Assembly: GCA_946481075.1 (NCBI GenBank)
Contig: CAMLMC010000003.1
Span: 1-64,000 of the forward strand
DNA length: 64,000 bases
Direction of reading: 5' to 3'
Source: an uncultured Alphaproteobacteria bacterium
GTDB taxonomy: Bacteria; Pseudomonadota; Alphaproteobacteria; Micavibrionales; Micavibrionaceae
The translations under genes were made by a program, and so were the position numbers. The notes below the pieces were generated by a model, which was not told the origin of the DNA, did no database searches, and worked only from the letters and a program-made list of their open reading frames with translations. Position 1 is the first letter of the stretch; every line of letters starts with the position of its first letter. Of this stretch, positions 9,532 to 18,545 are shown one piece after another.

Positions 9532-10848
9532 TTACGACCCCGCTTCGTTCCCGAAGCGGACATGAATGACATTGGTGCCGTCTGCCGTTTCGTCCAGATC
9601 ACCTGCGCTTCCTTTACGGATCGATTTGTGGACAGGTTGCGAACGTCCTGGCAACGGTATGACGATAGAGTCTGTGGCATGGGTCGGCTCCGGGCGGGGC
9701 TGGTCCGGCAGAACACCGGACGCGTTGAGGTCGCCAGAGCTTTGCAAGGCCTGTTCCGTTTCGCGGAAAGAGCGCTCGAACTTGATAAACCACAGGAAAT
9801 TGGCGTTGGAGCGATCCCTGACTTCGGTAAAGATCGCATCATCCATGATCATCTGGGCATAGGGGGCAAGGTAATTTTTGCCGTAGGGTTCTTGTCCCAG
9901 CGCGGTGATCAATTCTATGGAAATATGGCGGGAAATATCCTCGCTACCGAACACATAACCTTGATGGTCGGCCAGCATCGCCTGAATCAATTTTTTGTCC
10001 TGATGGCGGCAGCGTTCGGAGAGGAACCAGCTTTCGAACACGGCAGAGGCCGCTTTTCCGTTGGCAAGACTTCTGAAATCGACGAAGGCTTCGCGGGCAA
10101 AGGCGCGGCCAAGATCGGCCATCGGTGAGTTCTCAATATACTCCCATGCGTCGCGGGCTCCTGCGAGTTGTAATTCCCATGCCACGCGGATCATTGCGAT
10201 GGTGAGATCTGCCTGCTGCGCGCGGTTGATCAGGATTGCCTGATCGGGATGGAAGGTGAGCGGGTGAAGCATCACCCCTTTGCGGTGTTGCCAGTGGCGG
10301 CGCAGTTCACGCACGGCCAGAAGATAGGATTCAACCTTGCCGAGATTTGGGTTGATCAGAATGCGCCGCGTGTCACGGTCATAACGGGCGGCGTCCGTCT
10401 GCTCGCTTTCGACAATATAAACGGAATGTGTTTTGGCAAAATCTAAAAGGGCCTGTGCCATGCGGCTCTTTCCAAGATGAAGGACGATATCATCGGCGGG
10501 TTGCAGCAAAGCGTCCTGCAACTGCGCATATTCTTCGGTAATGTTGATGGCTTCGGCGGAAAATTCCTGCAGACGGCGTTCCGGCTCATGCTGGAAATTC
10601 TTGGCCATGCGTTCATACGCATCCATTTTCTGACGCATCGCGATTAGGTCACGTTCGATTGCGGAATATTCGTCATCGAACAAGGCATCTTCGTCATAGG
10701 AGGCCTCTTCTTCATCCATGTAAAAATAAGGCTGTTCCGCAACGATAGTGCAGATAACCGGCTGATGGTTGTTCAGCGTGTACGCCATGAAACAGGATGG
10801 ACGGCGTCCCTTATATCCTTGCGACGTATTCTCCGGTGATTTTTTCAT
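9532..10848 (-). CDS. Unrecognised protein (DUF6782-like, degenerate metallopeptidase?)
   Basis: The ATG at 10848 follows GGGGAAACC and gives 438 residues. Residues 42-75 are very acidic (DEEEASYDEDALFDDEY) and probably disordered. A region with RRILINPNL, VRELRRHWQHR, ILINRAQQADL and VAWELQLAGA resembles, from memory, the DUF6782 putative metallopeptidases. The place where HExxH would be expected reads RELRRH, so the first zinc ligand is missing. The tail from about residue 370 is low in complexity. It sits ten bases upstream of a probable paralogue, with which it may be cotranscribed. No signal peptide; likely cytoplasmic. Function unknown. Confidence 0.75.
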   Translation of the reverse strand: MKKSPENTSQGYKGRRPSCFMAYTLNNHQPVICTIVAEQPYFYMDEEEASYDEDALFDDEYSAIERDLIAMRQKMDAYERMAKNFQHEPERRLQEFSAEAINITEEYAQLQDALLQPADDIVLHLGKSRMAQALLDFAKTHSVYIVESEQTDAARYDRDTRRILINPNLGKVESYLLAVRELRRHWQHRKGVMLHPLTFHPDQAILINRAQQADLTIAMIRVAWELQLAGARDAWEYIENSPMADLGRAFAREAFVDFRSLANGKAASAVFESWFLSERCRHQDKKLIQAMLADHQGYVFGSEDISRHISIELITALGQEPYGKNYLAPYAQMIMDDAIFTEVRDRSNANFLWFIKFERSFRETEQALQSSGDLNASGVLPDQPRPEPTHATDSIVIPLPGRSQPVHKSIRKGSAGDLDETADGTNVIHVRFGNEAGS

Positions 10849-11099
10849 GGTTTCCCCAACCTGATAAAATTCGTTCGATAAAATGCATGCCCCATAGAAA
10901 GCGTGCCCCTGAAAGCCATTATGGGGGGAGAAAGATTAATGATTTCCTATCGAAACAGCCTAAAAACGGCTCGGATTGCCGAAAATAATGGTAAATTTAT
11001 CAGAGTCTTAACAGGGAATTAAGATAACGCTGATGGAAGACGGAAAGGCCGTTGGATCATTGGGGCGATAACCACAGTTGATGGCAACGGCAATAAAAA

Positions 11100-11711
11100 C
11101 TACATCCCGAAAATATCGTCTGCGACGGGGATGTCCTCGACCAGCAATTCTTCATCCCGCATTTCAATACGCCCGTCCGCATGGACGTGGATATCGGCCA
11201 CGAAAAGCGAATCTTTGAAAATAATACTGGCTTTGAAAATACTGACATCGCCTTCGCGTTTTTTAAGGGTCAAAGGCTCTATCATTTTGGCGAGCGCCTT
11301 GCGGCCGGCCGGTGCCGGTTCTTCCCGCCAGTCAATGTCATCGACATTATCGACAATTAAAAACCGTCCATGCTGTCCGCGCACATAGGTGAAGAAAAAC
11401 CTGATGTAGTCGAGCACCGTGTTGTCGTTAAGGGTAAGTGGTACCGATTTGTTGAGTTGATAAATCACCGAATTGGTCCAATTGAGCACATGGACCGCGC
11501 CCGCATCGTTGCAAATCGCAATCCGCATGACAGGTGGGTTCTGGTCATGATCCGACAATTCCGCGATGTAATATCCCTCATAGAAAGACAGGCTGTGGAT
11601 CATCACGGTCACCGTATCCGGATCGAATGTGATATCCAGTTTCGGGTTGACCAGCTCGGCCATTTTCATGGCCTGCATGGAATCCAGTTTAATGAAGGCG
11701 TCTTTGAACAT
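11100..11711 (-). CDS. Unrecognised 203-aa protein next to the replication origin
   Basis: I do not recognise this protein. It is 203 residues, soluble in appearance and mixed alpha/beta, with acidic stretches such as VDNVDDIDWREE and an acidic C-terminus (RDEELLVEDIPVADD). No signal peptide, membrane helix or catalytic motif is visible. It is the first minus-strand gene left of the proposed origin, transcribed away from it. The 251 bp between it and the next gene (10849-11099) hold no convincing gene, only a weak CCCCATA/TATGGGG inverted repeat. Confidence 0.7.
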   Translation of the reverse strand: MFKDAFIKLDSMQAMKMAELVNPKLDITFDPDTVTVMIHSLSFYEGYYIAELSDHDQNPPVMRIAICNDAGAVHVLNWTNSVIYQLNKSVPLTLNDNTVLDYIRFFFTYVRGQHGRFLIVDNVDDIDWREEPAPAGRKALAKMIEPLTLKKREGDVSIFKASIIFKDSLFVADIHVHADGRIEMRDEELLVEDIPVADDIFGM

Positions 11712-11983
11712 ATCTTCTTATAATATGTCACAGCGAATCGATAAAGCCTCCCGCGACCTTCCATCCACTTCATTTTCCCGTAAAAAATTTTGTTCCGTGT
11801 ATGTTTGCTGGGAAAACTATTCGTGGGGGCCATGGGATAAGTCAGGGATTAAAATTATTCAAGGTGGCGGTACAGGGCCCAAACACGTTGCTAAGCTGTG
11901 GGGGGAAGAAAATTACTCTTGGGGTAGTTTTGAAAGGCGCGCACGGCGGGCCGCTTGAATCCTCAGGCGTTCCCATTTTATCC

Positions 11984-12030
11984 CCTGTGGGCAAAAATCG
12001 GGACAAGATTCCATCCCCGATTCCCACAGG
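11984..12030. repeat. Inverted repeat carrying the two DnaA-box-like sequences
   Basis: CCTGTGGG (11984-11991) pairs with CCCACAGG (12023-12030), and inside it AATCGGG (11996-12002) pairs with CCCGATT (12016-12022). The loop is 12003-12015. Each outer arm contains a degenerate DnaA box that keeps the CCACA-like core, in opposite orientations. Confidence 0.8.
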
Positions 12031-12078
12031 ACCTACTACTATTACTACCTTAATAAATAAATAATTGATTATTATAGT
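12029..12078 (+). promoter_or_regulatory. DnaA-trio element and AT-rich unwinding tract
   Basis: GGACC is followed directly by five 3-mers of the TA[C/T] type (12034-12048), then CTTAATAAATAAATAATTG and more A/T. The arrangement matches known basal unwinding elements almost base for base in layout. The polarity points toward hemE. Confidence 0.75.
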
Positions 12079-12100
12079 TAGAAGGGCTTTTAATGCCCCC

Positions 12101-13156
12101 ATGGATGTAAAAAAATCAAAACCGGTCCTCGATGTTCTCGAACGCAGGACGCCTTCAAGGGTTCCCTTCTGGCTCATGCGGCAGGCCGGAAGATATCTGC
12201 CCGAATATCGCGATATTCGTTCCTACACTTCGGGTTTTTGGGGATTGGTGTATGACCCCGTGAAGGCCGCGGAAGTGACCATCCAGCCGATCCGTCGTTT
12301 TGGCATGGATGCGGCGATCCTTTTTTCGGATATCCTCGTGGTGCCGCACGCGCTCGGGCAAAAGGTTGAATTTCTTGCCGGAGAGGGGCCAAAGCTGGAC
12401 CCGATTTACAACGTGGATGATCTTGCGCGGCTTGACCTTTCCCTGGTGAAAAAACACGCATCGCCTGTCTACGAAACCGTTTCACGGGTGCGGGCCATGC
12501 TTGCGGAAGAAGGATTTCACGAAACAACGCTGATTGGCTTTTGCGGTTCTCCGTGGACTGTTGCCTGCTACATGGTCGAAGGCGGAGGATCACGTGATTT
12601 TGAACGTCCGCGCCGCTGGGCTTTGACCGATCCGGAAGGATTTCAAAAACTGATCGATATCGTGATGGATGCCAGCATTGAATATCTTTCGGGGCAAATC
12701 GATGCGGGCGCCGAAGCGATTCAGCTTTTCGACAGCTGGGCCGGTATTCTGGACCCCGATCAATTTTCCAAGTGGGTGATTGCGCCCACGAAGAGAATCG
12801 TTTCTGCGATGAAGGAAAAATATCCTCACATCCCCATTATCGGTTTTCCGCGCGGGGCGGGAACCCTTTCATTGGCGTATGCCAAGGAAACGGGTGTTGA
12901 TTGCATCGGTCTGGATTATACAATCGATCCGGTATGGGCGGCTGAAAACCTTTGTTCCCTTCTGACTGTTCAAGGAAATCTCGATCCGGCACGGCTTCTG
13001 GCGGGTGGGGCGGCCCTTGAAGACGGAATGGCCGCGATCTATGGTTCTTTTGCAGGCAAGAATTTTATTTTTAATCTCGGTCACGGTGTGATCAAGGAAA
13101 CAGACATTGCCCATGTCGAACAACTGACAAAAATTGTGCGGAGCTGGAAACCATGA
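12101..13156 (+). CDS. hemE: Uroporphyrinogen decarboxylase
   Basis: Decarboxylates the four acetate side chains of uroporphyrinogen III to give coproporphyrinogen III in haem synthesis. The family signature PFWLMRQAGRYLPEYR lies near the N-terminus, with FSDILVVP carrying the catalytic Asp and GFCGSPWTVACYMVEG further on. QLFDSWAG and NLGHGV are also conserved. The start chosen is the ATG at 12101 (351 residues, usual length); an in-frame TTG 36 bases upstream lies in the AT-rich origin and is rejected. It heads a hemE-hemH-hemJ operon whose promoter must lie within the origin, as in Caulobacter. Confidence 0.96.
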   Translation: MDVKKSKPVLDVLERRTPSRVPFWLMRQAGRYLPEYRDIRSYTSGFWGLVYDPVKAAEVTIQPIRRFGMDAAILFSDILVVPHALGQKVEFLAGEGPKLDPIYNVDDLARLDLSLVKKHASPVYETVSRVRAMLAEEGFHETTLIGFCGSPWTVACYMVEGGGSRDFERPRRWALTDPEGFQKLIDIVMDASIEYLSGQIDAGAEAIQLFDSWAGILDPDQFSKWVIAPTKRIVSAMKEKYPHIPIIGFPRGAGTLSLAYAKETGVDCIGLDYTIDPVWAAENLCSLLTVQGNLDPARLLAGGAALEDGMAAIYGSFAGKNFIFNLGHGVIKETDIAHVEQLTKIVRSWKP

Positions 13157-14208
13157 GCAAGAAAATCGCTGTTGTTCTTTTCAATCTGGGGGGACCCGAT
13201 TCAAAGGCCTCGATTGAACCTTTTCTTATGAATTTTTTCATGGACAAGAATATCATCCGTGCACCGTTGCCAATCCGCTGGATGGTTGCCAAATTAATCT
13301 CCATCCGGCGCAGCAAACGCGAAGCCGGAGATAGCTATGGCGAACTGGGCGATAAATCACCGCTTCTTGCGAATTCACAGGAGCAGGCGTCGTTGCTTGA
13401 ATCTGTTCTGAATAAAGATGGCAATAACCAATATAAAACATTTGTTTGCATGCGATACTGGCATCCGATGTCCGATGAAGTTGCCGAAAATGTAAAGCAA
13501 TGGGGCGCGGATTATATAATTTTGCTGCCGCTTTATCCGCAATATTCCACGACAACAACGCGGTCGTCCTATCAGGTATGGAACAAGGCCTGTTCAGAAA
13601 TTGCTTTGAACATACCAACCACTTTAATATGTTGCTATCCGTTCGAAGATGGATTCATCCGCGCATCCGCCGAAAATGTCCGCATGGTTTATGATCAGGC
13701 CGCGCGTGAAACGGGCCAACGGCCCCGCGTTCTGTTTTCCGCGCATGGCCTACCCGAAGACGTCATTACGGATGGCGACCCCTATCAATGGCAATGCGAA
13801 CAATCGGCGGCACGGATGGCGATCGCTACGGGGATAGACAATCTCGACTGGCAAATTTGTTATCAGTCTCGTGTCGGGCCGAAGAAATGGCTGGGCCCTT
13901 CGACGGAAGAGGCGCTGGAAAAGGTCGCGCATGACAAGGTGCCGGTGGTTATCCTGCCGCACGCCTTTACACAGGAACATGTGGAAACGCTGGTAGAAAT
14001 CGAAATCGAATATCGCGAAGTGGCACATGAACTCGGTATCACAGGTTTCTATCGCGTACCGACCGTGGGAACCCATCCGGCCTTTATCGAAGGCCTTGCG
14101 AAAATGGTTATGGCCCGCGCGGGTTCCACGCATATAGCGCCCGATACCAATGCGCGTCAGTGCCCGAAAGAATTCTGCCGCTGCGCCATGCAGCAATTCG
14201 GGGGATAG
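13153..14208 (+). CDS. hemH: Ferrochelatase
   Basis: Inserts ferrous iron into protoporphyrin IX to make haem. The 351-residue protein begins with a lysine-rich start and VVLFNLGGPDS. It contains MRYWHP, PLYPQYSTTTTRS, the active-site FSAHGLPEDVI (metal-binding His) and VGPKKWLGPST. A C-terminal Cys cluster (CPKEFCRC) is present, as in some bacterial ferrochelatases where it can bind an iron-sulfur centre; that role here is inferred. It overlaps hemE by ATGA and is followed 8 bases later by hemJ. Confidence 0.96.
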   Translation: MSKKIAVVLFNLGGPDSKASIEPFLMNFFMDKNIIRAPLPIRWMVAKLISIRRSKREAGDSYGELGDKSPLLANSQEQASLLESVLNKDGNNQYKTFVCMRYWHPMSDEVAENVKQWGADYIILLPLYPQYSTTTTRSSYQVWNKACSEIALNIPTTLICCYPFEDGFIRASAENVRMVYDQAARETGQRPRVLFSAHGLPEDVITDGDPYQWQCEQSAARMAIATGIDNLDWQICYQSRVGPKKWLGPSTEEALEKVAHDKVPVVILPHAFTQEHVETLVEIEIEYREVAHELGITGFYRVPTVGTHPAFIEGLAKMVMARAGSTHIAPDTNARQCPKEFCRCAMQQFGG

Positions 14209-14216
14209 GCGATATC

Positions 14217-14660
14217 ATGGACTTCCTGCTTGAAAACTATCTCTGGCTAAAGGCTCTCCACATTATCTCCTTTATCGCGTGGATGGCCGCGATGCTTTAT
14301 CTGCCACGCCTTTATGTTTATCACGCATCGGCGGAGAGAGGCTCGGCCCAATCCGAAACGTTCAAGGTGATGGAACGCCGCCTCCTGCGCGCCATCATGA
14401 ATCCGGCGTTGATCGCGACATTTGTGTTTGGCGGATTGATGATTGCCGCGAATCCTGCGGTTATGCAGGGCGGGTGGATTCACGCAAAATTGCTGCTGGT
14501 ATTGCTTATGGCAGGCGTGCATGGTTTCTATGCCAAATGCCGCAAGGATTTTGAACGCGATGAAAATACGCGTCCTCCCAAATTCTACCGCATGTGGAAC
14601 GAAGTCCCAACCGTCCTTATGATAGCGATTGTCATTCTGGTGGTCGTCAAACCGTTTTAA
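14217..14660 (+). CDS. hemJ: Protoporphyrinogen IX oxidase, HemJ type
   Basis: Membrane enzyme oxidising protoporphyrinogen IX to protoporphyrin IX, the step before HemH. The 147-residue protein has four hydrophobic helices. It carries the conserved His in LKALHIISFIAWMAAMLYLPRL and the conserved Lys and His in GGWIHAKLLLVLLM...H, which are typical of HemJ. The ATG at 14217 follows GGGGATAGGC just after the hemH stop; an upstream in-frame start inside hemH is rejected. Its stop codon overlaps the stop of the converging gene by a few bases. Confidence 0.93.
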   Translation: MDFLLENYLWLKALHIISFIAWMAAMLYLPRLYVYHASAERGSAQSETFKVMERRLLRAIMNPALIATFVFGGLMIAANPAVMQGGWIHAKLLLVLLMAGVHGFYAKCRKDFERDENTRPPKFYRMWNEVPTVLMIAIVILVVVKPF

Positions 14661-15304
14661 TGGAGTTTATGCCCGGGCTGATAGTTTTCCGCCCGCTCCA
14701 TCATATTCCCCGCATAGGTCAGATAACGGTGGGAAAAGATATTGGTAGGGCATTTTTCGACCCGCAGATTGTCGAGCGCAATACCGAAAACCGCAGGATC
14801 ATAGAGCAGCGAAATAATATTATCGGGAGAGGTTGCGTCATATTGCAGGTCTTCGCTATTGGGGCTTGCCTTCATAAGATCTGCCAAGAAAGCCGAAAAA
14901 TTTTTGAGGGATTTCAGTTTCTCTGCGCCGCTCATCGGCGCCGCTTCGTTGAATAAAAGCCTGAGGCAAGCCACATCGCTTTCATTGATAGGAAAAATGA
15001 TTTTTGCCGAAATATTTTCTGCGCCGTAAACAGCAAGCATGCTGAGCGTTGCCTGGGCAAATGCCAGATGCGCTTCCATCATGACGGCCCTTTCCCCCTT
15101 TATAGCTGTGTCGTCGGCGTCCGTTGTTTCCGTGGGGCCATCGTTACGCGTCTTTGTACCGGCCACTTTTGTCGTCATGATCAACTCTCCCACGCTTTGA
15201 TATGTATTCCCATTGAAAGTCACTGTTCCGGTAGCAGCGATATCCCCGGATGTCAGGGATGTTGTTGACCGCAGAAATGCATTGAGCACAGAGTGTTTGA
15301 GCAT
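14657..15304 (-). CDS. Unrecognised protein, downstream partner of the 524-aa gene
   Basis: I do not recognise this protein (215 residues from the ATG at 15304). The first 42 residues are rich in Ser, Thr and Gly. An ATG at 15178 has a much better ribosome site (GGGAGAG, eight bases away) and would give 173 residues, so the true start is uncertain. The body is helical in appearance, with no signal peptide or membrane helix. It lies ten bases downstream of another minus-strand unknown, and the two interrupt the plus-strand hem-rho run. Their functions are probably linked, but nothing shows what they do. Confidence 0.65.
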   Translation of the reverse strand: MLKHSVLNAFLRSTTSLTSGDIAATGTVTFNGNTYQSVGELIMTTKVAGTKTRNDGPTETTDADDTAIKGERAVMMEAHLAFAQATLSMLAVYGAENISAKIIFPINESDVACLRLLFNEAAPMSGAEKLKSLKNFSAFLADLMKASPNSEDLQYDATSPDNIISLLYDPAVFGIALDNLRVEKCPTNIFSHRYLTYAGNMMERAENYQPGHKLH

Positions 15305-15314
15305 TTCTTTCGTC

Positions 15315-16889
15315 TTACATCACATTCAGGCGCAATTCACTGTGTTGCGGCCTCAATATTTTTTTATGAACATCATCCGTGGAATAAGGACAAACGAACA
15401 TTTCACGTTCGACCAGCAAATGCAGCTTTCCTGCATTGCGAAGCATGTGTTTACGGTCGACGAAGGTTTCGTCGCCAAGTACATGGGCAATAGTTTCATC
15501 CTTTTGCAAAATGCTTTCATAAAAATCGTACGGAAAATTCTCGACGTCGTTAAGCTCGGCATTTTTCAACCCGTTCGTGCCATAGATGAAATTGCGCGAA
15601 GCCGCAAAGGAATCGAGGAAGCGGCAGAAAATACCAAGATCCTTGACAATGAAAACCAGATTTTCCTTGTCGACGGACAGGTCGGACCAGCTTCCACCGT
15701 CTTGGATCATATCATCCATCATCCCTTGAATGATTTCATAGTCCGCGGCCGATGCAGTTTGGGGGTCGACGCCGAATATATGCGCGCCTTCATACGAATG
15801 CTCCCACTCAACTTCCGATTTGTACTTGAACCGGCCTATGCCGAACAGAATATCCTGTATCATCCCGTGCGCCGTGGTCCGGACAGGTCTGTCCCACAGC
15901 TTGAAGGCCCCCGCCTCCCTTTTCTCTGCGGCGGCGAGTTCGTTCAAGGCTTCCTGAACACCATAAGCGGCCTGCAGCATTTCGTCGAGCGCGTATAATT
16001 GCTCGGGGCCTGTCAACCTGAATACCCAATCCTTCTTGTTACAGGCCACGCCTTCTGGCAGATCCTTTACGGGGAGTGATTTGAAAAACCCCTTAAGGCG
16101 CATTGCATTTTCGCGATCGGGCACCGTGGGGGCAATGAACAGACGGTAACCATCGGCGGCCTGAAAAAAGGTGGAATGATAATTCTGCGATCCGGTGATC
16201 AGGAAAATAGTCTGCATAAGGGCGCTGGCCGCCCGTGTCTGCGCTTCCTTATCCTCTGCAAGGGGAACGGCGGCGGCTTGAGAGGTTTCTGCCGCCTGTC
16301 TGCTCGATCTCTCGAATACTTCCGCCAGTCTGTCCCTGTCGTGTTCCAGGGCATCGCTGATTTGCATTATTGTGTAATGGCCGATAACGGGCTTTGCTCG
16401 GTCGTCGGGGATGGCGGAAATGTCATAGCCGGCTCCCTCGACAATTTTGAGATAAAGATCGAACAGTGTCTGAAGGCTCTTTGTTTCGATTTCGCAATAT
16501 TCCGGAGAAACTGCCAGTTCATTGAATCCTTCTTCCAGCGAGATGCGGTGGATTATCTGGAACACACCGATCAGCGCATCATTAAATCCATCGGGAATGG
16601 CGCCACGGCGATCCGAGCGCGGTTCGATGTGGAAGGAGGATTCTTCGTAATCCTGAAAGACAAAAATATCGAGATCCCACCCTTGTTGCGCGGTGCTCAG
16701 CTCCTGACGGATAAAATCGGCAAATCCATCCGCGATCATCGCAAGCGCGCCATATTGGGCAGAAATTTGTTTGGGTGTCATATCAAGGGGCTTGCCCTTT
16801 TCATCGACAGCGTACAGCCCTACTTCCGGTTTGGCTTCGTCGTTATTGTCACTAAAGCGATAAAGATCGAAATCGAGATTGGTACGCAT
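15315..16889 (-). CDS. Unrecognised 524-aa protein inserted between hemJ and rho
   Basis: I do not recognise this 524-residue protein. It is soluble in appearance, acidic and Asp/Glu rich, with no signal peptide or membrane helix. An Ala/Glu-rich stretch around residues 188-215 looks like a flexible linker between an N-terminal domain and a larger C-terminal region rich in aromatics. No Walker motif, zinc cluster or catalytic triad is evident. The start ATG at 16889 follows CAGGGTTACG. With the next gene it forms a two-gene minus-strand unit breaking the conserved hem-rho order, which suggests a lineage-specific insertion. Confidence 0.75.
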   Translation of the reverse strand: MRTNLDFDLYRFSDNNDEAKPEVGLYAVDEKGKPLDMTPKQISAQYGALAMIADGFADFIRQELSTAQQGWDLDIFVFQDYEESSFHIEPRSDRRGAIPDGFNDALIGVFQIIHRISLEEGFNELAVSPEYCEIETKSLQTLFDLYLKIVEGAGYDISAIPDDRAKPVIGHYTIMQISDALEHDRDRLAEVFERSSRQAAETSQAAAVPLAEDKEAQTRAASALMQTIFLITGSQNYHSTFFQAADGYRLFIAPTVPDRENAMRLKGFFKSLPVKDLPEGVACNKKDWVFRLTGPEQLYALDEMLQAAYGVQEALNELAAAEKREAGAFKLWDRPVRTTAHGMIQDILFGIGRFKYKSEVEWEHSYEGAHIFGVDPQTASAADYEIIQGMMDDMIQDGGSWSDLSVDKENLVFIVKDLGIFCRFLDSFAASRNFIYGTNGLKNAELNDVENFPYDFYESILQKDETIAHVLGDETFVDRKHMLRNAGKLHLLVEREMFVCPYSTDDVHKKILRPQHSELRLNVM

Positions 16890-17214
16890 CGTAACCCTGA
16901 TTTGTAAATTCGGAATGGCTAATCCTAGACTTATTGTTTATGAATAATCAAGCCGCTTTTGCCTTTGATCCCAAATAAAATATTGACTTGGGGGTGGATT
17001 ATCGGTAATAGAGGGATATCTTTTTTGGAAATTCCACGAAATTGTGAGTGTTTTCTGCGGGTTCGCCTGCGAAAGGCCGGAAGGAAAAACCTTCGAAGCC
17101 ATCCCAACAAAGAAACTTTAATACTTTTCATATATACTGAATAAAGGCTAAAAACCCCACAACCCCCGATCCTTACCGGATAGTCACCCCCCAAGAACAT
17201 CAACGGATTTTCTT
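16890..17214 (+). promoter_or_regulatory. rho upstream region, possible promoter
   Basis: This 325-bp stretch holds no convincing gene. A possible promoter is TTGACT (16983-16988) with a 17-base spacer and TAATAG (17006-17011). A second -10-like TATACT lies near 17133. The remaining leader of roughly 200 bases before the rho ATG is rich in C and A near its 3' end, which would suit the Rho-dependent autoregulation known for rho leaders. That link is inference. Confidence 0.35.
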
Positions 17215-18477
17215 ATGAATCTTCAAGAACTTAAGACACGTACACCCGCAGAGCTTCTGGCCTTCGCCGAAGAGCTGGGCATTGAAAACTGCGCGGCGAT
17301 GCGCAAGCAGGACATGATGTTCGCGGTGCTCAAATCCCTTGCCGAAGAGGGCGTTCCCATTTCGGGCTCCGGGGTTTTGGAGGTGTTGCAGGACGGCTTC
17401 GGCTTTCTGCGCTCCCCGGAAGAAAATTATCTGCCCGGGCCGGACGATATATATGTCTCCCCGTCCCAGGTCCGCCGCTTCGGCCTTCGCACCGGCGATA
17501 TCGTGGAGGGCGAGATCCGCGCCCCGAAAGATTCCGAGCGTTATTTTGCCCTTTTGAAGGTCGACACAATCAACGGCGAACTCCCTGAAAAGGTCCGCCA
17601 CCGCATCAATTTCGACAACCTGACGCCACTCTACCCCGAGCGTAAAATCAATCTTGAAATTTCCAACGGTGATCCGTCGAAAAAAGATTATTCGCAACGT
17701 GTGATCGAATTGGTTTCCCCGCTTGGTTTTGGTCAGCGCGCCCTGCTCGTCGCTCCGCCGCGCACCGGTAAAACCGTGATGCTGCAAAATATCGCGGCCT
17801 CGATCGCTGCCAATCATCCGGATGCTTACCTCATTGTTCTTTTGATCGATGAACGCCCGGAAGAAGTGACCGACATGGCCCGCTCTGTCCGCGGCGAGGT
17901 TATTTCCTCCACCTTCGATGAACCGGCCGCCCGCCACGTACAGGTCGCCGAAATGGTTTTGGAAAAGGCGAAACGCCTTGTCGAACACAAACGCGATGTT
18001 ATCGTTTTGCTCGATTCCATCACCCGTCTTGCCCGCGCCTACAACACGGTTGTGCCCTCATCCGGAAAGGTTTTAACCGGCGGCGTGGACGCCAATGCCC
18101 TGCAGCGCCCGAAACGTTTCTTCGGCGCCGCGCGTAATATCGAACAGGGCGGTAGCTTAACCATCATCGCAACGGCGCTCATTGAAACAGGCAGCCGGAT
18201 GGACGAGGTTATCTTCGAAGAATTCAAAGGCACCGGTAACTCCGAAATCGTCATGGAGCGCAAGATCGCCGACAAGCGCGTCTTCCCGGCCATCGACATC
18301 CAGAAATCCGGCACGCGGAAAGAAGAATTGCTGGTTGATAAGGAAACATTGCAGAAAATGTGGATCCTGCGCCGTATCCTCAATCCGATGGGCACGGTTG
18401 ACGCCATGGAATTCCTGCTCGACAAGATGCGCCAGACGAAGAACAACGACGATTTCTTCAATGCGATGAACCAGTAA
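17215..18477 (+). CDS. rho: Transcription termination factor Rho
   Basis: Hexameric RNA helicase that ends transcription at C-rich unstructured RNA. The 420-residue protein begins [20 protein letters not shown], the Rho N-terminal domain. The RNA-binding cold-shock fold follows (about 50-120, with DGFGFLRSP and [16 protein letters not shown]). The ATPase core has the Walker A motif [11 protein letters not shown], the [12 protein letters not shown] segment and the Q-loop/R-loop region ([12 protein letters not shown]). Length and order are those of ordinary Rho, without the insertions of actinobacterial forms. A strong terminator follows the gene. Confidence 0.98.
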   Translation: MNLQELKTRTPAELLAFAEELGIENCAAMRKQDMMFAVLKSLAEEGVPISGSGVLEVLQDGFGFLRSPEENYLPGPDDIYVSPSQVRRFGLRTGDIVEGEIRAPKDSERYFALLKVDTINGELPEKVRHRINFDNLTPLYPERKINLEISNGDPSKKDYSQRVIELVSPLGFGQRALLVAPPRTGKTVMLQNIAASIAANHPDAYLIVLLIDERPEEVTDMARSVRGEVISSTFDEPAARHVQVAEMVLEKAKRLVEHKRDVIVLLDSITRLARAYNTVVPSSGKVLTGGVDANALQRPKRFFGAARNIEQGGSLTIIATALIETGSRMDEVIFEEFKGTGNSEIVMERKIADKRVFPAIDIQKSGTRKEELLVDKETLQKMWILRRILNPMGTVDAMEFLLDKMRQTKNNDDFFNAMNQ

Positions 18478-18517
18478 CAGATGCGGGGCTTAAATATGTC
18501 CCCTGCCATCTAAAATC

Positions 18518-18543
18518 AAAACCGCCCCGATGGGCGGTTTTTT
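18518..18543 (+). terminator. Intrinsic terminator after rho
   Basis: AAAACCGCCC (18518-18527), loop CGAT, GGGCGGTTTT (18532-18541) then two more T. The reverse strand also ends in T-rich sequence, so it may serve the converging HTH gene as well. Confidence 0.9.
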
Positions 18544-18545
18544 AC

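Larger units (their letters stand above)
11712..12100. other. Probable chromosomal replication origin (oriC)
   Basis: This 389-bp gene-free stretch lies between a minus-strand block (aroE-coaE-dnaQ side) and the plus-strand hemE. The origin of Caulobacter lies next to hemE in the same way. Its right half has two inverted DnaA-box-like sequences, TGTGGGCAA (11986-11994) and ATTCCCACA (12020-12028). They are followed by a GGACC cluster (12029-12033), five triplets TAC-TAC-TAT-TAC-TAC (12034-12048) and an AT-rich tract to about 12078. That order (DnaA box, GC cluster, DnaA-trios, AT-rich) is the basal unwinding system described for Bacillus subtilis and other bacteria. The left half has weaker GGGATAAG and CTGTGGGG sites. 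Short open frames here look spurious. Confidence 0.8.

Noticed and set aside
11850..12065. CtrA-like TTAA-N7-TTAA half-matches in the origin
   Set aside because: Only partial matches such as TTAA-N7-CAAG are present in an AT-rich sequence, too weak to call.
11842..12177. Short open frames on both strands within 11712-12100
   Set aside because: They lie across the origin elements, have no ribosome site and encode low-complexity products.
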